A stretch of DNA of 64,000 nucleotides, taken from contig JACCGJ010020600.1 of assembly GCA_013407085.1 (NCBI GenBank), positions 1 through 64,000 on the forward strand. Reading direction: 5' to 3'. Positions within the stretch are counted from its first letter, which is position 1; each line of letters opens with the position of its first letter. A program made the translations under genes and the position numbers. This document shows positions 11,300-23,600 of this stretch, one piece after another. The stretch is from Atriophallophorus winterbourni (Eukaryota > Platyhelminthes > Trematoda > Plagiorchiida > Microphallidae). Below the pieces are notes generated by a model, which was not told where the DNA came from, did no database searches, and saw only the letters and a program-made list of their open reading frames with translations.

Positions 11300-11544
11300 T
11301 GTTATAACTGTGGGGTGTTGCACTGGCCCATCTGTCAGTCAGAAAACACAACCGAACTCGAACTCGTGTATTGGCCGAATGAATGAATAACACAAAGTGG
11401 TACAGTGAAAGATAATCACAATATACACGAACAATAGATCTTGATTGATGATTAATCTATAGTTCGTTCACTGTCAACAATCGATTCATGATTAGCGATC
11501 AATTTGGTGCACGGGAGGCGTGGCACGTTCGCTGCTCCGCAACA
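11300..11544 (-). repeat. Gypsy LTR (5' LTR of the chimeric element)
   Basis: The segment starts TGTTATAACTG and ends CTCCGCAACA on the plus strand, giving the TG...CA ends of an LTR. On the minus strand it precedes ATTGGCGACGG and the gag frame, so it is the 5' LTR, about 245 bp long. It abuts satellite sequence directly on its right. No matching LTR exists at the left edge of the insertion (9048-9265), so the element is incomplete at its 3' end. Confidence 0.7.
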
Positions 11545-12832
11545 CAAGGTTATACATGTATGCCACCTGTTATATAGAGTTCGTACAACGAACAACGAAG
11601 TTCAGACAAAGAATCACATAGTCATTCTTGGTCAAGCTCACAAGACGCTTATGGATGACCAAAGAAATGTGTTGCTCACATCCCCATCCCTTACACACCA
11701 CTACCGGTTTCTGGCTGTTTGCCGTCTAAAGGTGGAGACAGTAAGATCAGGTTCAGTGAGACTTTAAACAGTATAATAAAAGTAAACAAGATTATACTTG
11801 TATGTCAAATGTTATATAGGGTTCGTACAACGAACCACGTTGTTCAGATACAGAATCACAGAGTGATTCTTGTTAAGCACTCAAGGCGCTCATGGAGGAA
11901 CAAAGTAATGTGTTGCTCACATTCGCATCCCTTACACACCATTACCGGTTTCTGGCTGTTTGTCGTCGTCAGGTGGAGATAGTAAGATCAGTTTCAGTGG
12001 GCCATGAAACAGTGGATTAGAGGTAAAGTGATTCTTGATCAACCACTTGAGGCGCATATGGATGACCAAAGTAATGTGTTGCTTACTTCCCCATCCCTTA
12101 CACACAACAACAAGTTTCTGGCAGCTTGTTGTCGTCAGGTGGAGACAGTAAGATTAGGTTCAGTCAGACTTGAAATAGTGAATTAAAGGTAAACAAGGTT
12201 ATACTTGTATGCCAAATGTTATATAGCGTTCGCACAACGAACCACGATGTTCAGACACAGAATCACAAAGTGATTCTTGGTCGAGCAATCGAAGCGCTTA
12301 TCGATGAACAAAGTAATGTGTTGCTCACATCTTCATCCCTTACACATCACTACCGGATTATGGCTGTTTGCCGTCGTCAGGTGGAGATAGCAAAATCAGA
12401 TTTGGTGAGCCTTGCAACAGTGGATTAATGGTAAACAAGGTTATGTTTGTATGCCAACTGTTATATAGGGTTCGTACAACGAACCACGATATTCAGACAC
12501 AGAATCACAAAGTGATTTTTGGTCAAGCACTCGATGCGCTCATTGATGACCGAAGTAATGTGTTGCTCACACCCCATCCCTCACGCACCACTATCGGTTC
12601 TGGCTGTTTGCCGTCGTCAGGTGGAGACAGTAGGATCAGCTTCAGTGAGCCTTGAAACAGTGGATTAAAGGTAAACAAGGTTATACTTGTATGCCAACTG
12701 TTATATAGGTTTCTTACAACTAACCACAATGTTCAGACACAGAATCACTAAATGATTCTTGGTGAAGCTCTCGAGGCACTTATGGATGACCAAAGTAATG
12801 TGTTGCTCACATCCCCATCCCTTACACACACC
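11545..12832 (+). repeat. Satellite, diverged monomers
   Basis: Five to six monomers, one of them a short form at about 12020-12188 with the same GGTAAA/GTGATTC junction as elsewhere. The array ends at about 12832, where a 5'-truncated CR1 LINE begins inside the conserved CATCCCTTACACAC segment. Confidence 0.92.
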
Positions 12833-15236
12833 ATGTACAATCACGTTTGCAATCACACACGAATGCTTTGGGCAGACCGCCCTTCTCTTCTGGACCTGGT
12901 TTTGACTTCTAACGAATCAGCTTTTGAATTAATACACTATGAAGCTCCATTTGGATGGAGTGACCATGTGATGCTCGTGTTCGATTATGTCTGCAGTGCA
13001 TCGAGACACAGTAACGAATCTAAAATCATCCGTAGAGTCGACTTTTGGAGACTTATGGAAGCACTTTTTGAGCTGAATGATGTTCAACTTGATTCTAGTG
13101 ACTCAAATACACATTATAACTCTCTGATGAACTACCTTCAAATGCAAATCCAGTCAAACTCTCGATATATTCAGAGAAAAGATGTCCACACCCTCCGTTT
13201 CTCTGTTCGCAGCATAACTAGGAAATGGATTTCATTGAAAAGGCGTGCTTGGGTTACTCATTGCAATAGCGTCACATCTACATCTTGGTTACAATTTTGC
13301 AGAATACGTAACAGAGTCACCAACCTTATTCGGCAAGACAAAAAACAGTACCAGCAACATATGGTGGAACGAATTAGAAGCGAATCCGAAACTATTTTAC
13401 AAAATTGTGAATGACAGAACCAAAGTTAAACTAGGTGTTTTCCCGATCATGACAGAAGAAGGTTTAACTGTCACAGTCCAAGAAACGGGGGATGCGCTTG
13501 AGTGCTTTTACTCTCAAATCTACTGCCCTAAAAAGTAATTATTGCTTCATGAGTTTTCAAACACTGTAGAACCACTAACTGAGCCCGTGAACGATCAACT
13601 GGTGGTAGAGAAACACTTACGTCGAGTGAATACAAAGAAATCTCCCGGGGATGACAATAATACCTAGCGATGTGTGTTATACAGAGCTTTCAATTAGCTT
13701 AGCTGCGGTTTTCATCCAGATTCTTGATGGAGGTTGTGTACCCTTGGCTTGGAAAGCGGGTGTGGTAACACCAAATTACAAAGGTGGCAGTCGTTATGAC
13801 GCAGCAAATTACAGACCTGTAACGATGCTACCATGTATTTTAAAAACTATGGAGCGCAATATGTCTGAATGTATTGTGGGTCAGCTTGAAGCACGAGGTC
13901 TTTTGTCAGCAGCACAACACTGGTTCCGCCGGATTTGATCTTGTCTTTCGAATTTACTGATCACACTAAATGATTGGACGATGTCGCTTGATCAAGGCTA
14001 TACGGTACATGCTTGTTATATTGATATTTCAAAGGCTTTTGACAAGGCTTTTCGACCACAGCCTGCTTCTGCAAAAGCTAGTGCGATATGGAATAACAGG
14101 TAACTTACTATCGTGGCTAACAGATTATCTGACCGATCGGCACGTGCGAGTTCGCATTGACGGAGTATTGTCGGAAAGTATCGACGTCACGAGCGGGGTG
14201 CCTCAAGGTTCAGTGCTCGAACCTATTCTTTTCCTCTTATATATAAATGATATAACTGAAATAGTGCGATGCAAGCTCGGTCTTTTTGCAGATGACATTA
14301 AAATTTGGAAGCAAATCCGATCTAATGAAGATGTTTAATGTTGCAAAACGACTTGGATGCTCTGAGTCGCTGGTCTCTAGAGAATCAAATGCCATTCAGC
14401 CTACGTAAATGTCATATGTTACCGCTTGGCCGTGACTGCGAAAATACATACCATCTAGGCCACGATATCCTAAATTGGACCACCACTGAGAAGGTCCTCG
14501 GAATTTGGATTACTAATAACCTGAAACCGAATATGCATTGTAGAAAAGTGTTTAATCGGGCATGTGGTATATTAGGAATCCTGAGAAGAATTTTCGGACG
14601 GTTCTCACCCAAAACAATTCCTCGTAATTTAAATACTTACATCCATCCAACGATGGATTATTTGATCCCAGCCTGGGCACCGTGGTTGTGTTAAGACATC
14701 GAGATCCTGGATCGAATATACCACAAAGCTACAAAGTTAGTTGAAAAGATGCAGCGAGTCCCGTATCAAGAGCGAATGGCCATCCTAGGTTTGCGTGATT
14801 TTACACGAAGACAAATGAGGATCGACCTGATTCTGGCTAACAAGATACTGCGGATCGGAAACCATCCACTTGGCGAACTAACAAAAGTAAACTCCCCTCT
14901 TAATAGGCGCAGTCACTCGTGTTGCCTCGAAATACTGCACTCAAGACTTGATTATCGTCGCTATTTCTTCTCTGTGCGCATCTGGTTTCTTGCGCTACCG
15001 CAAGATATTGTGAATGCAACGACAATTGATGTTTTCAAATCGAAATTGGATGCATACGTCAAGCAAAACCCTGAATTTGGCCCGGTGTATTGAAGCAACA
15101 TGAACCCAGAAAAAATTAACAATGTGATTTTGATTAAATTTTTCTTTTTGCAATAGTTGTCATCCAATGTTACGTGTAAAGCATTAGCTTTTTATCACCA
15201 TAAAATCTTGATTCTTGATTCTTATTGATTCTTGAC
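12833..15236 (+). mobile_element. CR1-type LINE, 5' truncated, decayed
   Basis: Broken frames give, in order, the end of the APE endonuclease (SLLDLVLTSNES, 12880-12960), a linker, reverse-transcriptase fingers (ANYRPVTML, about 13807), a palm with GVPQGSVLEPILFLLYINDI and FADDIKIW (14200-14310), and the thumb/C-terminal region to 15093 (VFKSKLDAYVKQNPEFGPVY). At least four frame breaks exclude function. The 3' end is a run of GATTCTT-like heptamers (15205-15236), as expected for CR1 tails. Its 5' edge lies in the satellite, so it inserted after the satellite arose there. Confidence 0.88.
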
Positions 15237-16189
15237 GTTTACCCTATCTGTTACACCTGATAGGTATTCATTCCGTAAGATACGTCAGCTTGACTATTTC
15301 TGAAATTTACGAGTGATATACGTTATCTGTCTGCTTCATCGAACACAGTTGCAGATACATTTTCTAGCATGCAACTCACCGCAATCAGCCGATCAAATTT
15401 CGATCTCAAGCATTTAGCAAAGGCCCAGCAACATGACAGTGACTTACAACAAAATCAATTTTCATCATCCCTTAGAGTTCAATGTGTCCCTATCCACAAT
15501 CCCAGTGTGACATTTTAATGTGATTTTCCACCTAACATCCCTGTTCTTTAGTACCAAATTTACTTGAAATTTTCATTTTTGAACACCTACATTCCCTTTC
15601 CCAGCCCGGTTTTTGTAATACTGGTAAGTTCACCACCGATAGCTTTGTTTTGCCAAATATGCACAGCTCAAATCCACACTGATGTCACATGGTTAAATGG
15701 AAAATTAGGCAGAGAACCTGCTATTGATCCTTCTTGGTATACGTGTATCGACTAAAGTCGTTGGTTAACGCGTGGTCCACCCGTTTCTTATTTTGACAAT
15801 TCAAAACAATGATTCGCGTTTACTACGGTTCTATTAACATTAACTATGGACAACAACAAAGGACAAACCTCAACTGTACCATGTTGTACAAATGATGTGA
15901 GCCAAAAATGCTCAAAGGTTCCAAATGACAACAGCCAATGCTGACAAGATAGACTGCAAAATTATAAATGCGTAGGTATAAATTTACCAATATAATGGTG
16001 AACAATCGTCTCTGTTTTCTCCCAATACGACGTGCAAAAATATGTGGAATTTAATGGCAGCCAAGCAAAACAAAACGGGGTATACAATTAGATAAGGAAA
16101 ATGTGTACACAAAAGCAATGTAAGATGAAACTGTTGAGAATTAAGAAGGATCACATTGTTCAAACAGAAAATAAGAAGGAATTTTACAC
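15237..16189. other. No feature recognised
   Basis: AT-rich sequence without a convincing frame, repeat match within the window, or splice-like exon. It may be unique host DNA or a very old transposon. Confidence 0.5.
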
Positions 16190-16605
16190 AAAAATTTCGT
16201 CATTTACAATACGTGCTACTGACAAAGAAGATCTCGGCTGTTCTGCGGCAGAATTAGTTTACGGCACCCCACTCCGCCTCCTTGGTGAGTTGATCTCACC
16301 CCATGACGTAACAGCAGACATAACTGTTCCCTGTTATGTCAATCGCTTACGATAATTCATGCGTCAATTTTGTGCCACACCTACTCGCCCATACAATCTC
16401 AGAACTCAGAAACTCAGTTACGTTTACTTGCCGAGTGACCTACAGTCATGTGCTTTTGTCTTTATTCGAACTGATCACACGCGCAAACCCCTTCAAGCCC
16501 CATACAGTGGACCTTTCAAATCATTAGCCGCTTTGCCAAATACTTCGTCATCGAGAAAAATGGTGCTCAAAATACGGTTAGTATTGACCGCTGGAATATT
16601 ATAAG
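16190..16605 (+). pseudogene. Gypsy integrase C-terminal relic
   Basis: Two overlapping frames show the integrase tail typical of Gypsy elements: KEDLGCSAAELVYGTPLRL (16223-16280), then PYNLRTQKL, then LQSCAFVFIRTDHTRKPLQA followed by PYSGPF and, in a third frame, KYFVIEKNGAQNTVSIDR (about 16538-16593). These correspond to the 'AAELVYG...VFVR.D..R.PLQ.PY.GPF' motif. At least two frameshifts are present and no LTR is seen. The rest of the element is gone. It is a different lineage from the two large Gypsy elements, whose integrase ends differ. Confidence 0.72.
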
Positions 16606-16890
16606 ATGGGACCTTTTACAACTCCAGGAGATTTTTCATTCTGTACAAACAGTGCCAACGGGTGAAAAAACCCCTTGGTATTGCGCGCGTATTCGTAAAT
16701 CTATCAGATGACATGACCATATTTGGAGGGATTTTAAATATTGTACAACTCACAGATCTAGACTGGAGTGTATACAGACCTAAAATTCAGCTGTTGCGTT
16801 GCAATGGAAAGTTATAAGGTATTTATATCTCCACCTGCCAGGCAAACAAAATTGACTTGAATGCTTTTTATGGTTATGTCCAATCCAAAC
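16606..16890. other. No feature recognised
   Basis: Stretch between a Gypsy relic and a CR1 relic. Nothing identifiable was seen. Confidence 0.5.
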
Positions 16891-18256
16891 GATTTTAAGC
16901 GAAGAAATCTGTACGTTTGAACTTGATTAATAAAATACGCCTTGGCGTCTCTATCGTCGAGGATATCCATATCATAATAAGAAAAAACGCTTTTGTAGTG
17001 GTGGTTGCTTCTCCGCAGCTTTCCACGACGCTCGATTGGCTCATTAGCCACTTACTATTCTGTGCAACTGAACTGAACAGAACTGAATGCACAGAAAAAG
17101 CATATGCTTTGCATGAATTTTTTTATAGTGTTCATCTACGTGATTCGCGTAACAGTTTAGAAACTAACGAGTGCATCGCACATCGTATTAGCACTGTAAA
17201 GCTTAATCAGGAAATTGCCAACACTGTTCTGTCGCAGCTGGATAAAACAAAGTCGGCTGGCCCCGACTGTATGTATCCAGCTATTCTTCAACCGCATTCG
17301 ACTATAATTAGCCTTGCAATTAGCAACAAATTTTAGGTACCTTACTCTAGGGTATACTACCGGATAACTGTAAACGAGCGGAGTAAGTAACCATACGCAA
17401 AAACATTCATAGTTTGGATGTGCGCAAAAGTAGACCAGTCAGCCTGACTAGCATTTTCGCAAGTGCGTGGATCCTAGGAACCGACAGTAGAGATAAGCTT
17501 ATCTCTGATTTAGAAAAAGTAATTGAGTGGACAAAGACCTGGGACTTGCCACTAAACCTGGGGAAGAGCTGTCTTCTGACGACTGATTTAGCGACAACCC
17601 AACTAGAAGTTGGTGAAGGAACTATCAGAATAGCGGCTGCTCAGAAAGTGAAGGATCTTGGCATTACTATAACAGGCGATTTTAAATGGGGTACTCAATG
17701 TGCCGAAGCTGCAAACAAGGCTCGCAGAGAATTGTTCAGACTTCGCTCAGCGTTATCTTGCCGAAAACCTTCAATCTTCATTCACTTATACAAATTAGTC
17801 GTGCGGCCTCACTTGGAGTACTGCGTTCAATCCTGGGCACCGTACTTAAAAAAGGATATAGCATGTCTCGAAAGGGTCCAGCGCCTTGCGACTAGGATGG
17901 TTGAGGGTCAGGCAGGTAAAAATTATGAGGCTAGACTCAAGGACCTCAGTTTGTTCTCACTAAAGAGACGGCCGCTTCGAGATGACCTAATAGAAGCCTT
18001 CAAGATTCTAAAGGGTCTTACGGGTGATAATATTACTAAAATCCTAAAACTTGCACCTAAAGCAGCTACAAGTGGTAATTCCATGAAACTTCTCAAGAGT
18101 AGGCCCAGGTTGCTGGCACGTGAGCACTTTTTCAGCAACCGTGTGGTCAACTTCTGGAACAAGCTCCCAGATTGCATAGTAAGCCTCCCAAATGTGTTGA
18201 GCTTCAAAAGGGAATTAGACGTTAAATGGTCTATCATATTTCCGCATATTGTCTAA
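16891..18256 (+). mobile_element. CR1-type LINE (family B), internal deletion
   Basis: The first part (17040-17440) carries the segment before the reverse-transcriptase fingers (LDKTKSAGPD) and reaches SRPVSLTSIFASAW. The sequence then jumps to the region after the catalytic centre (DKLISDLEKVIEWTK, 17485), so the palm with its aspartates is deleted. From 17485 to 18256 a clean frame holds the C-terminal domain (VVRPHLEYCVQSWAPY, RMVEGQAGKNYEARL, LKRRPLRDDLIEAFK). The same family is found at 32320-36172. It cannot encode an active enzyme. Confidence 0.85.
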
Positions 18257-18295
18257 TAAAAAACATTTAAAAAAACAAAAAAGTATTTTTACATT

Positions 18296-18412
18296 TTTAT
18301 CATATCTGTCTAGGCCTGGACAACCTGACAGTAAATTAGCCGACATGCAGTCTATGACTGTGTTTCACTTTACCTCAAATAGGCTAGTGATTTCATACAC
18401 CATACATTGTTC
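18296..18412 (+). mobile_element. SINE-A copy (3' part, diverged)
   Basis: Matches the 3' half of the 230-bp SINE-A family defined by the full copy at 27114-27342: TATCTGTCTAGGCCTGGACA, CAACCTGACAG, ATGCAGTCTATGACTGTG and an end in TTTCATACACCATAC. It is 5' truncated. Confidence 0.8.
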
Positions 18413-19187
18413 ACGCATATTATTGCATTGCTTCCTGAATAGCTGACCCCTCACCGTGCTGGTGAAGAGAAACCCTACCTTACTTACCAGATATTAGGAA
18501 ACAAGAACGTGTGAAAAGTACGAACTTTATACTCAATATCGAAGTGTCGGGTGCTCAACCGCATACCGTCGAAGGAAATCTGGGCGCGTGATTGGCTTTT
18601 AGCAACCTTCAGCCCTGTGCAACTTGAACTTGAACTTAAACTTGTTTTACCGGATCATACATATTAAAATTCTCATGCCCTTGGCGTCGGCTTTATGACT
18701 TTTCGAGTTTCGAAGTTGATGAATTTAAAACGTTCAGTGTCCAACAAATAGTTCGCTAGCATAACTAAATCTGTGCATTATAAGATTTCAGGTTTATCTC
18801 TGAATAAAATTTACGATGTCTTTTTCACAAGTTAAGATTATTGCCGACAATTTTTAATATTTCGTGTGATTAGGCCCCATGTTTTGTCTCCTTAGAATAC
18901 AAAGAAGAATAAAATGGCTTTTTTCGTGTACTTATATGAGATCAGTTTGGGAATGTGGTTTATCATTAGCCTCACCATTTACTAAGGAAGAACACGACCA
19001 TTTTGAGAAAGTAACGGCTGTACAAGATTTGAAATACCTGTGTTGCGTGCCGAGCCCGCCATCGAAAAGACAAGCTGGCCGACTAACGCAGTAGTAAAGC
19101 GCCTAAATCCGCTATCATCGACACGTCAAACAACTTGCGACCAACCGAAGACACACATCAGAACACTACGTACGCGGAGATAGCAGC
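18413..19187. other. No feature recognised
   Basis: Nearly 800 bp with only short unconvincing frames. Nothing recognised. Confidence 0.5.
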
Positions 19188-20054
19188 AATAGTCAATAGT
19201 CAATAGTTTATTACGGTATAAAAGCAAAGAGCTTGTACAAAACCGCAGGGTGGATTGTGCAGTGGATCGAAAAGAAAAGAAGAGTAAAATGTTCGAGTTT
19301 CCAAGGCCTTATAGCGGGCCCCATTCGCGTTAACCTGCACCATCAGTGGATTTTTGTGGCATTTGGACAGGTAGGGCGTCAACCCGGGACACCGCTACCC
19401 ACCACATCCTCCGGAACAGGGTCAGCTGAGACTGCGTGCGCTTGGACTGCCGATACTGGGATATTGGGTCTCAAGAAGTTTCAGCAGTTCAGCAAAGTGG
19501 TCGAAGGGAAATGTGATCCATATTTTCTGGGACGGGAAACGCTGTGGAAAGAGGGAAAGATATGGTGCAGTATCACAAAGAATATAAGCGTAAAAAAGGA
19601 TAATTAAGAATTGTGAATCGTCTGATAAAAATGGAGGTCAAGGCGTTTTTTTAAAAATAATTAGGGATGGGGCAGAAATAACCGAAAGGGGTAGTGCGTT
19701 CCAAGCACGAGGAATCCGGACGGCAAAGGAGTATCTGCGGCAGTCCAATCTACTATGCAGATGAGCTAACTTCAAGTGATGACCACGATTTGCTGCGTAT
19801 GGGGCCATTTTAAGCATACCCCTACATGGGTGAGTTTCTTCCGTCAATATCCGATACGCAAGGATCAGATCGCCTCGGATACGACGATAGTTTGTAGAGA
19901 ATAATTGTAAAGTCGTAAGACGTTCCTCATAGCTGACGGAGCTAAGCCCCTTGACAAGCTTCGTAGAACGTCTCTGCGGCTGTTCTAGGGCGTGCTGGTC
20001 ACGTTTCAACCATGGGTCCTCACCAGCCGCGGAGCCATACTGCGCGATTGTCAC
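19188..20054 (-). mobile_element. CR1-type LINE (family A), 3' end only
   Basis: On the minus strand a 138-codon frame (20054-19638) matches the C-terminal domain of the CR1 at 28174-30627 (KLVKGLSSVSYEERL, SRLDCRRYSFAVRIPRAWNA). It is followed by a 3' untranslated region (19637-19188) whose last 280 bp match 30690-30971 and end in CTATTGA heptamers. The 5' truncation point lies near 20054, head to head with the larger CR1 that begins just to the right. Confidence 0.82.
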
Positions 20055-20379
20055 CAGACTTCAACGCCTGGAATCCCTACTAGATGTGAGAACCCAGCCT
20101 GTGTGCAGAAATCATCAAGGTAATCATATAACGACAACTGCATCTTGATCATCGAAACCTCATACTGCTTCTCAACGACAAACCATTAAGCCGAAACCGA
20201 CCAACGCCGATAAACTGCCGGTAGTTCAAAAGGCCACTCAACGAAGCTTGCAATGCCAGACCATTGTATGCACGAATGTGTCTGAAAGCTCCTCGCCGTG
20301 CTTCCAAACACGCAGGAAAGACGATGTGTAACAGTGGAATGCCATCTGCGAAAAATTGCAACTTGAAGAGTAACAGGTG

Positions 20380-20573
20380 TGTAACGAGATAGAGTGAATG
20401 ATACTTCCAAACGAATGAGAAGATAACGCCTGATAGAAAGGCTTTAATCAACTATAGATTTGGGCATATAGACTGTAACGAGAAAAGAGAACTGTTAACG
20501 AAGTAAAGCAGTACAATATGTTTAATATACGTGTGTGTTTATAAATAAGGAAAGGTATGGAAAATAATACGAC
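20380..20573 (-). repeat. LTR of Gypsy element 1 (3' LTR)
   Basis: About 194 bp, complete, starting TGTAACGAGATAGAG on the plus strand and ending AATACGAC (possibly plus A, giving a TG...CA pair). It matches 24150-24296 with one clear substitution (GAATGAG against GATTGAG) over the first 120 bp and a diverged patch after AAGTAAAGC. Confidence 0.88.
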
Positions 20574-20611
20574 ATTCTTCCCGGCGGGAAAGAAATGTAT
20601 GTTATAATAAG

Positions 20612-23600
20612 TCACGCCTCTCGATTTCGGAGACAGTAAGGTCTGACTCTTTGTTGCTGCGTGATGAGTTGTTCGGTATTATTCTTTTCGATAGGAGTAT
20701 TTGAAGGTGTGTCACAATCAAGAGTTTCGGGGGGTGAGTCCACTGGTTCGGAGCCAGTTGCTTGCAGTGATTGATCTACTGGGGCTAATCTTCGCAATGA
20801 GACGGTTTCCTCACGACCATCATGATAACGTACGTGCGCATACTGGGGATTGCACTCCAACAGTTCGCCTTCCTCTACGAGCGGATCATACTTCGAATTA
20901 CGAACATTCTTCTGAATGAGTATCGGTCCGGGTACCAATAACCAATTCGGAAGACTAGTACCGGCAGGCGATCTGCGATTGTGCAGAAACATACGTTCGT
21001 GTGGAGTGGCATTAGTAGCGGTGCATAGAAGTGACCGTACCGCGTGAAGCGCATCCGGGAGCACCTGTTCCCACTGCTCTGTACTAAGCCCTCGGTTTCG
21101 CAAACTGAGAGAGATTGTTTTCCACAGTGTACCGTTCAAACGCTCTACCTGTCCATTTCCTTGAGGATTATATGAAGTAGTTCTACTGGTGGCAATTCCT
21201 CGAGAGTGGAGGAAAGCTTTAACATCAGCAGACATGAAAGAAGGTCCTCGGTCAGAGTGGATATAGGATGGCATACCAAAAATTGAAAATAGTTCGATAA
21301 AACGGGAAATAATTGTGGAACTGGTCATATCTGCACAGGGGAACGCAAAAGGGAAACGTGAAAATTCATCGATTACGGTCAGTAAATAGTGATTGCGTGT
21401 GGAAGATGGAATAGGTCCTTTAAAATCGACGCTAAGGCGCTCGAATGGTTTGGTTGCTTTAATCAGAGGGTCATTAGAGGGATAGTAGAACTTTGGTTTC
21501 AACTGTGAGCAAACGGTACATTGTTGAATGATAGTTTTTACATTATCCACGGAGAAAGGTAGATTTTTTGATTTCACAAAATGGAACAAGCGAGTGATGC
21601 CAGGATGGCAGAGTGAGTCATGAATACTTTTCAAATGTGTGAGAGATTGAATGCTTGAACAAAAACCTCGAGATAACGCATCCGCTACCGTGTTGCTTGG
21701 ACCAGGACGATAGACCACGTCATATGAGAACTGGGAAAGCTCTATGCGCCAACGTTGGATTTTATCGTTCTTAATTTTGCTTGCAGCTTTGGAATCATAC
21801 ATGTAGGCGACAGAACGCTGGTCTGTGATCAACTTGAAATGACATCCGATGAGATAATGCCGCCACTTCCGGATGGCTTCGACGATTGCACATGCTTCTT
21901 TCTCTACCGCTGAGTGATTGCGTTCACAATGAGATAGAGTTCGAGAGAAAAAGGCTACCGGGCGGCCGCTTTGGTTAAGGGTTGCGGAAATGGCTATGTC
22001 TGAGGCGTCGGTTTCAACGACGAGAGGGACATTACGATCGATAGAAAACAGAGATGCTTGAACCAATTCAGATTTTAATGTGTTGTATGCCTCCATAGCC
22101 TTGCCTGACAGGGGGAATGTTTGATTGTGAGTCAGATGATGGATTTTGTCGGAAAACTTTGAAAACCACTGGGAATAATATGAAAACATGCCGACAACCC
22201 TTTGTTGGGCTTTCGAATCGGTTGGAGGTGGAAGCTTCAGCAGCGCTTCGAAGCGTTCTGGATCCGGTTTTACTGTTCCTGCTGACACTTCGTATCCAAG
22301 TAATTTGATTTGTTCGACACCATAAACGCACTTGTCACGATTCAAAGTTAAACCATACTTTTCCACCACCTGCATAAACTTGCTCAAATTAATATCATGT
22401 TCTTTCTTATCCGCTCCGCAAATTGTGATGTCATCAATGTAAACATATGTGCCTTGAAGTGACTCAGTACGAATAAGTTCATCCATAACCCGTTGAAAAC
22501 AGGCGACCCCATTCGTAACACCGAATGGTATGCGTTTGTAATGATACAGGTTGCCACATGCTTCAAACGCGGTGTATTCACGTTCATTGTCTTTTATAGG
22601 GATCTGATGATAAGCACTTTGAAGATCCACTGTGCTGAAGACACGGTAATGAGAGATTTTATCAATCAAATCATCAATGCGAGGCAAAGGATAGGCATCC
22701 AAGTATGTGAAGCGATTTATGGTTTGGCTGTAGTCAACAACCATGCGTTTTTTATGGCGTTCGTTAGTTGTGATCAAAACCTGTGCTCGCCAGGGTGACT
22801 GAGATGGTTCAATTATGCCATCTTTCAGCAACTTGTTAACTTCAGTCTGGATGAATAGTTCGTCACTGTGACTATGTCGCCTCGATTTAGTGGATATTGG
22901 CCGACATGATGGGTCGAGATGAACAAAAAGTGGAATCGGTGGTAGAGTGGCAACAGAGAGGCCACACAAGGAAAAAGGGGGTTGAATCCCCTCGAAAGGA
23001 ATTTCTACCATCTGATGCCGTTGAAGGAAATCATGACCTAATAATACGTCAGCACAAAGGTCAGGAAGAATAGATAGTTTAACATTATCATAAGAATTGT
23101 TTTTATGGATAATGGAAACGAAACAGTGACCTTTGGTACTACTTGTCATTGATGTAGAAGCCAGAACGATTTGATTTTTAGACTCTAGTACCGGCCATTT
23201 GTGTTCACGTATTATTTCTTCAGATACATAACTTTCAGAACTTCCGGTGTCAACCAGGGCATGGAGCGTTATACCATTGACACGGATTTTAGTAATTGCT
23301 TTCTTTAAACTGGTTGGCACGGCAGCTGTGGCAATGGCTGATGAAAGAAATGCGCAAGCAGGAGCATTATGTTTGACAAAGTTTGTAGAACGACAAACTT
23401 TGATGAAATGTCCCTTCTTGCCACATGATTTACAAACGGCTTCTCTAGCAGGGCATTTGTGACGTGGATGTCGATCATATCCACAGAAGAAACAATTACC
23501 TGGAAGCCTCGAGTGAGTAGTTGCCAAGGTTGTATCCGACTTAGAGGTATCGAGGTCTATGGTTTCCTTGGGAGATGCTTTGCAAGTAATGGCAGGAGCT

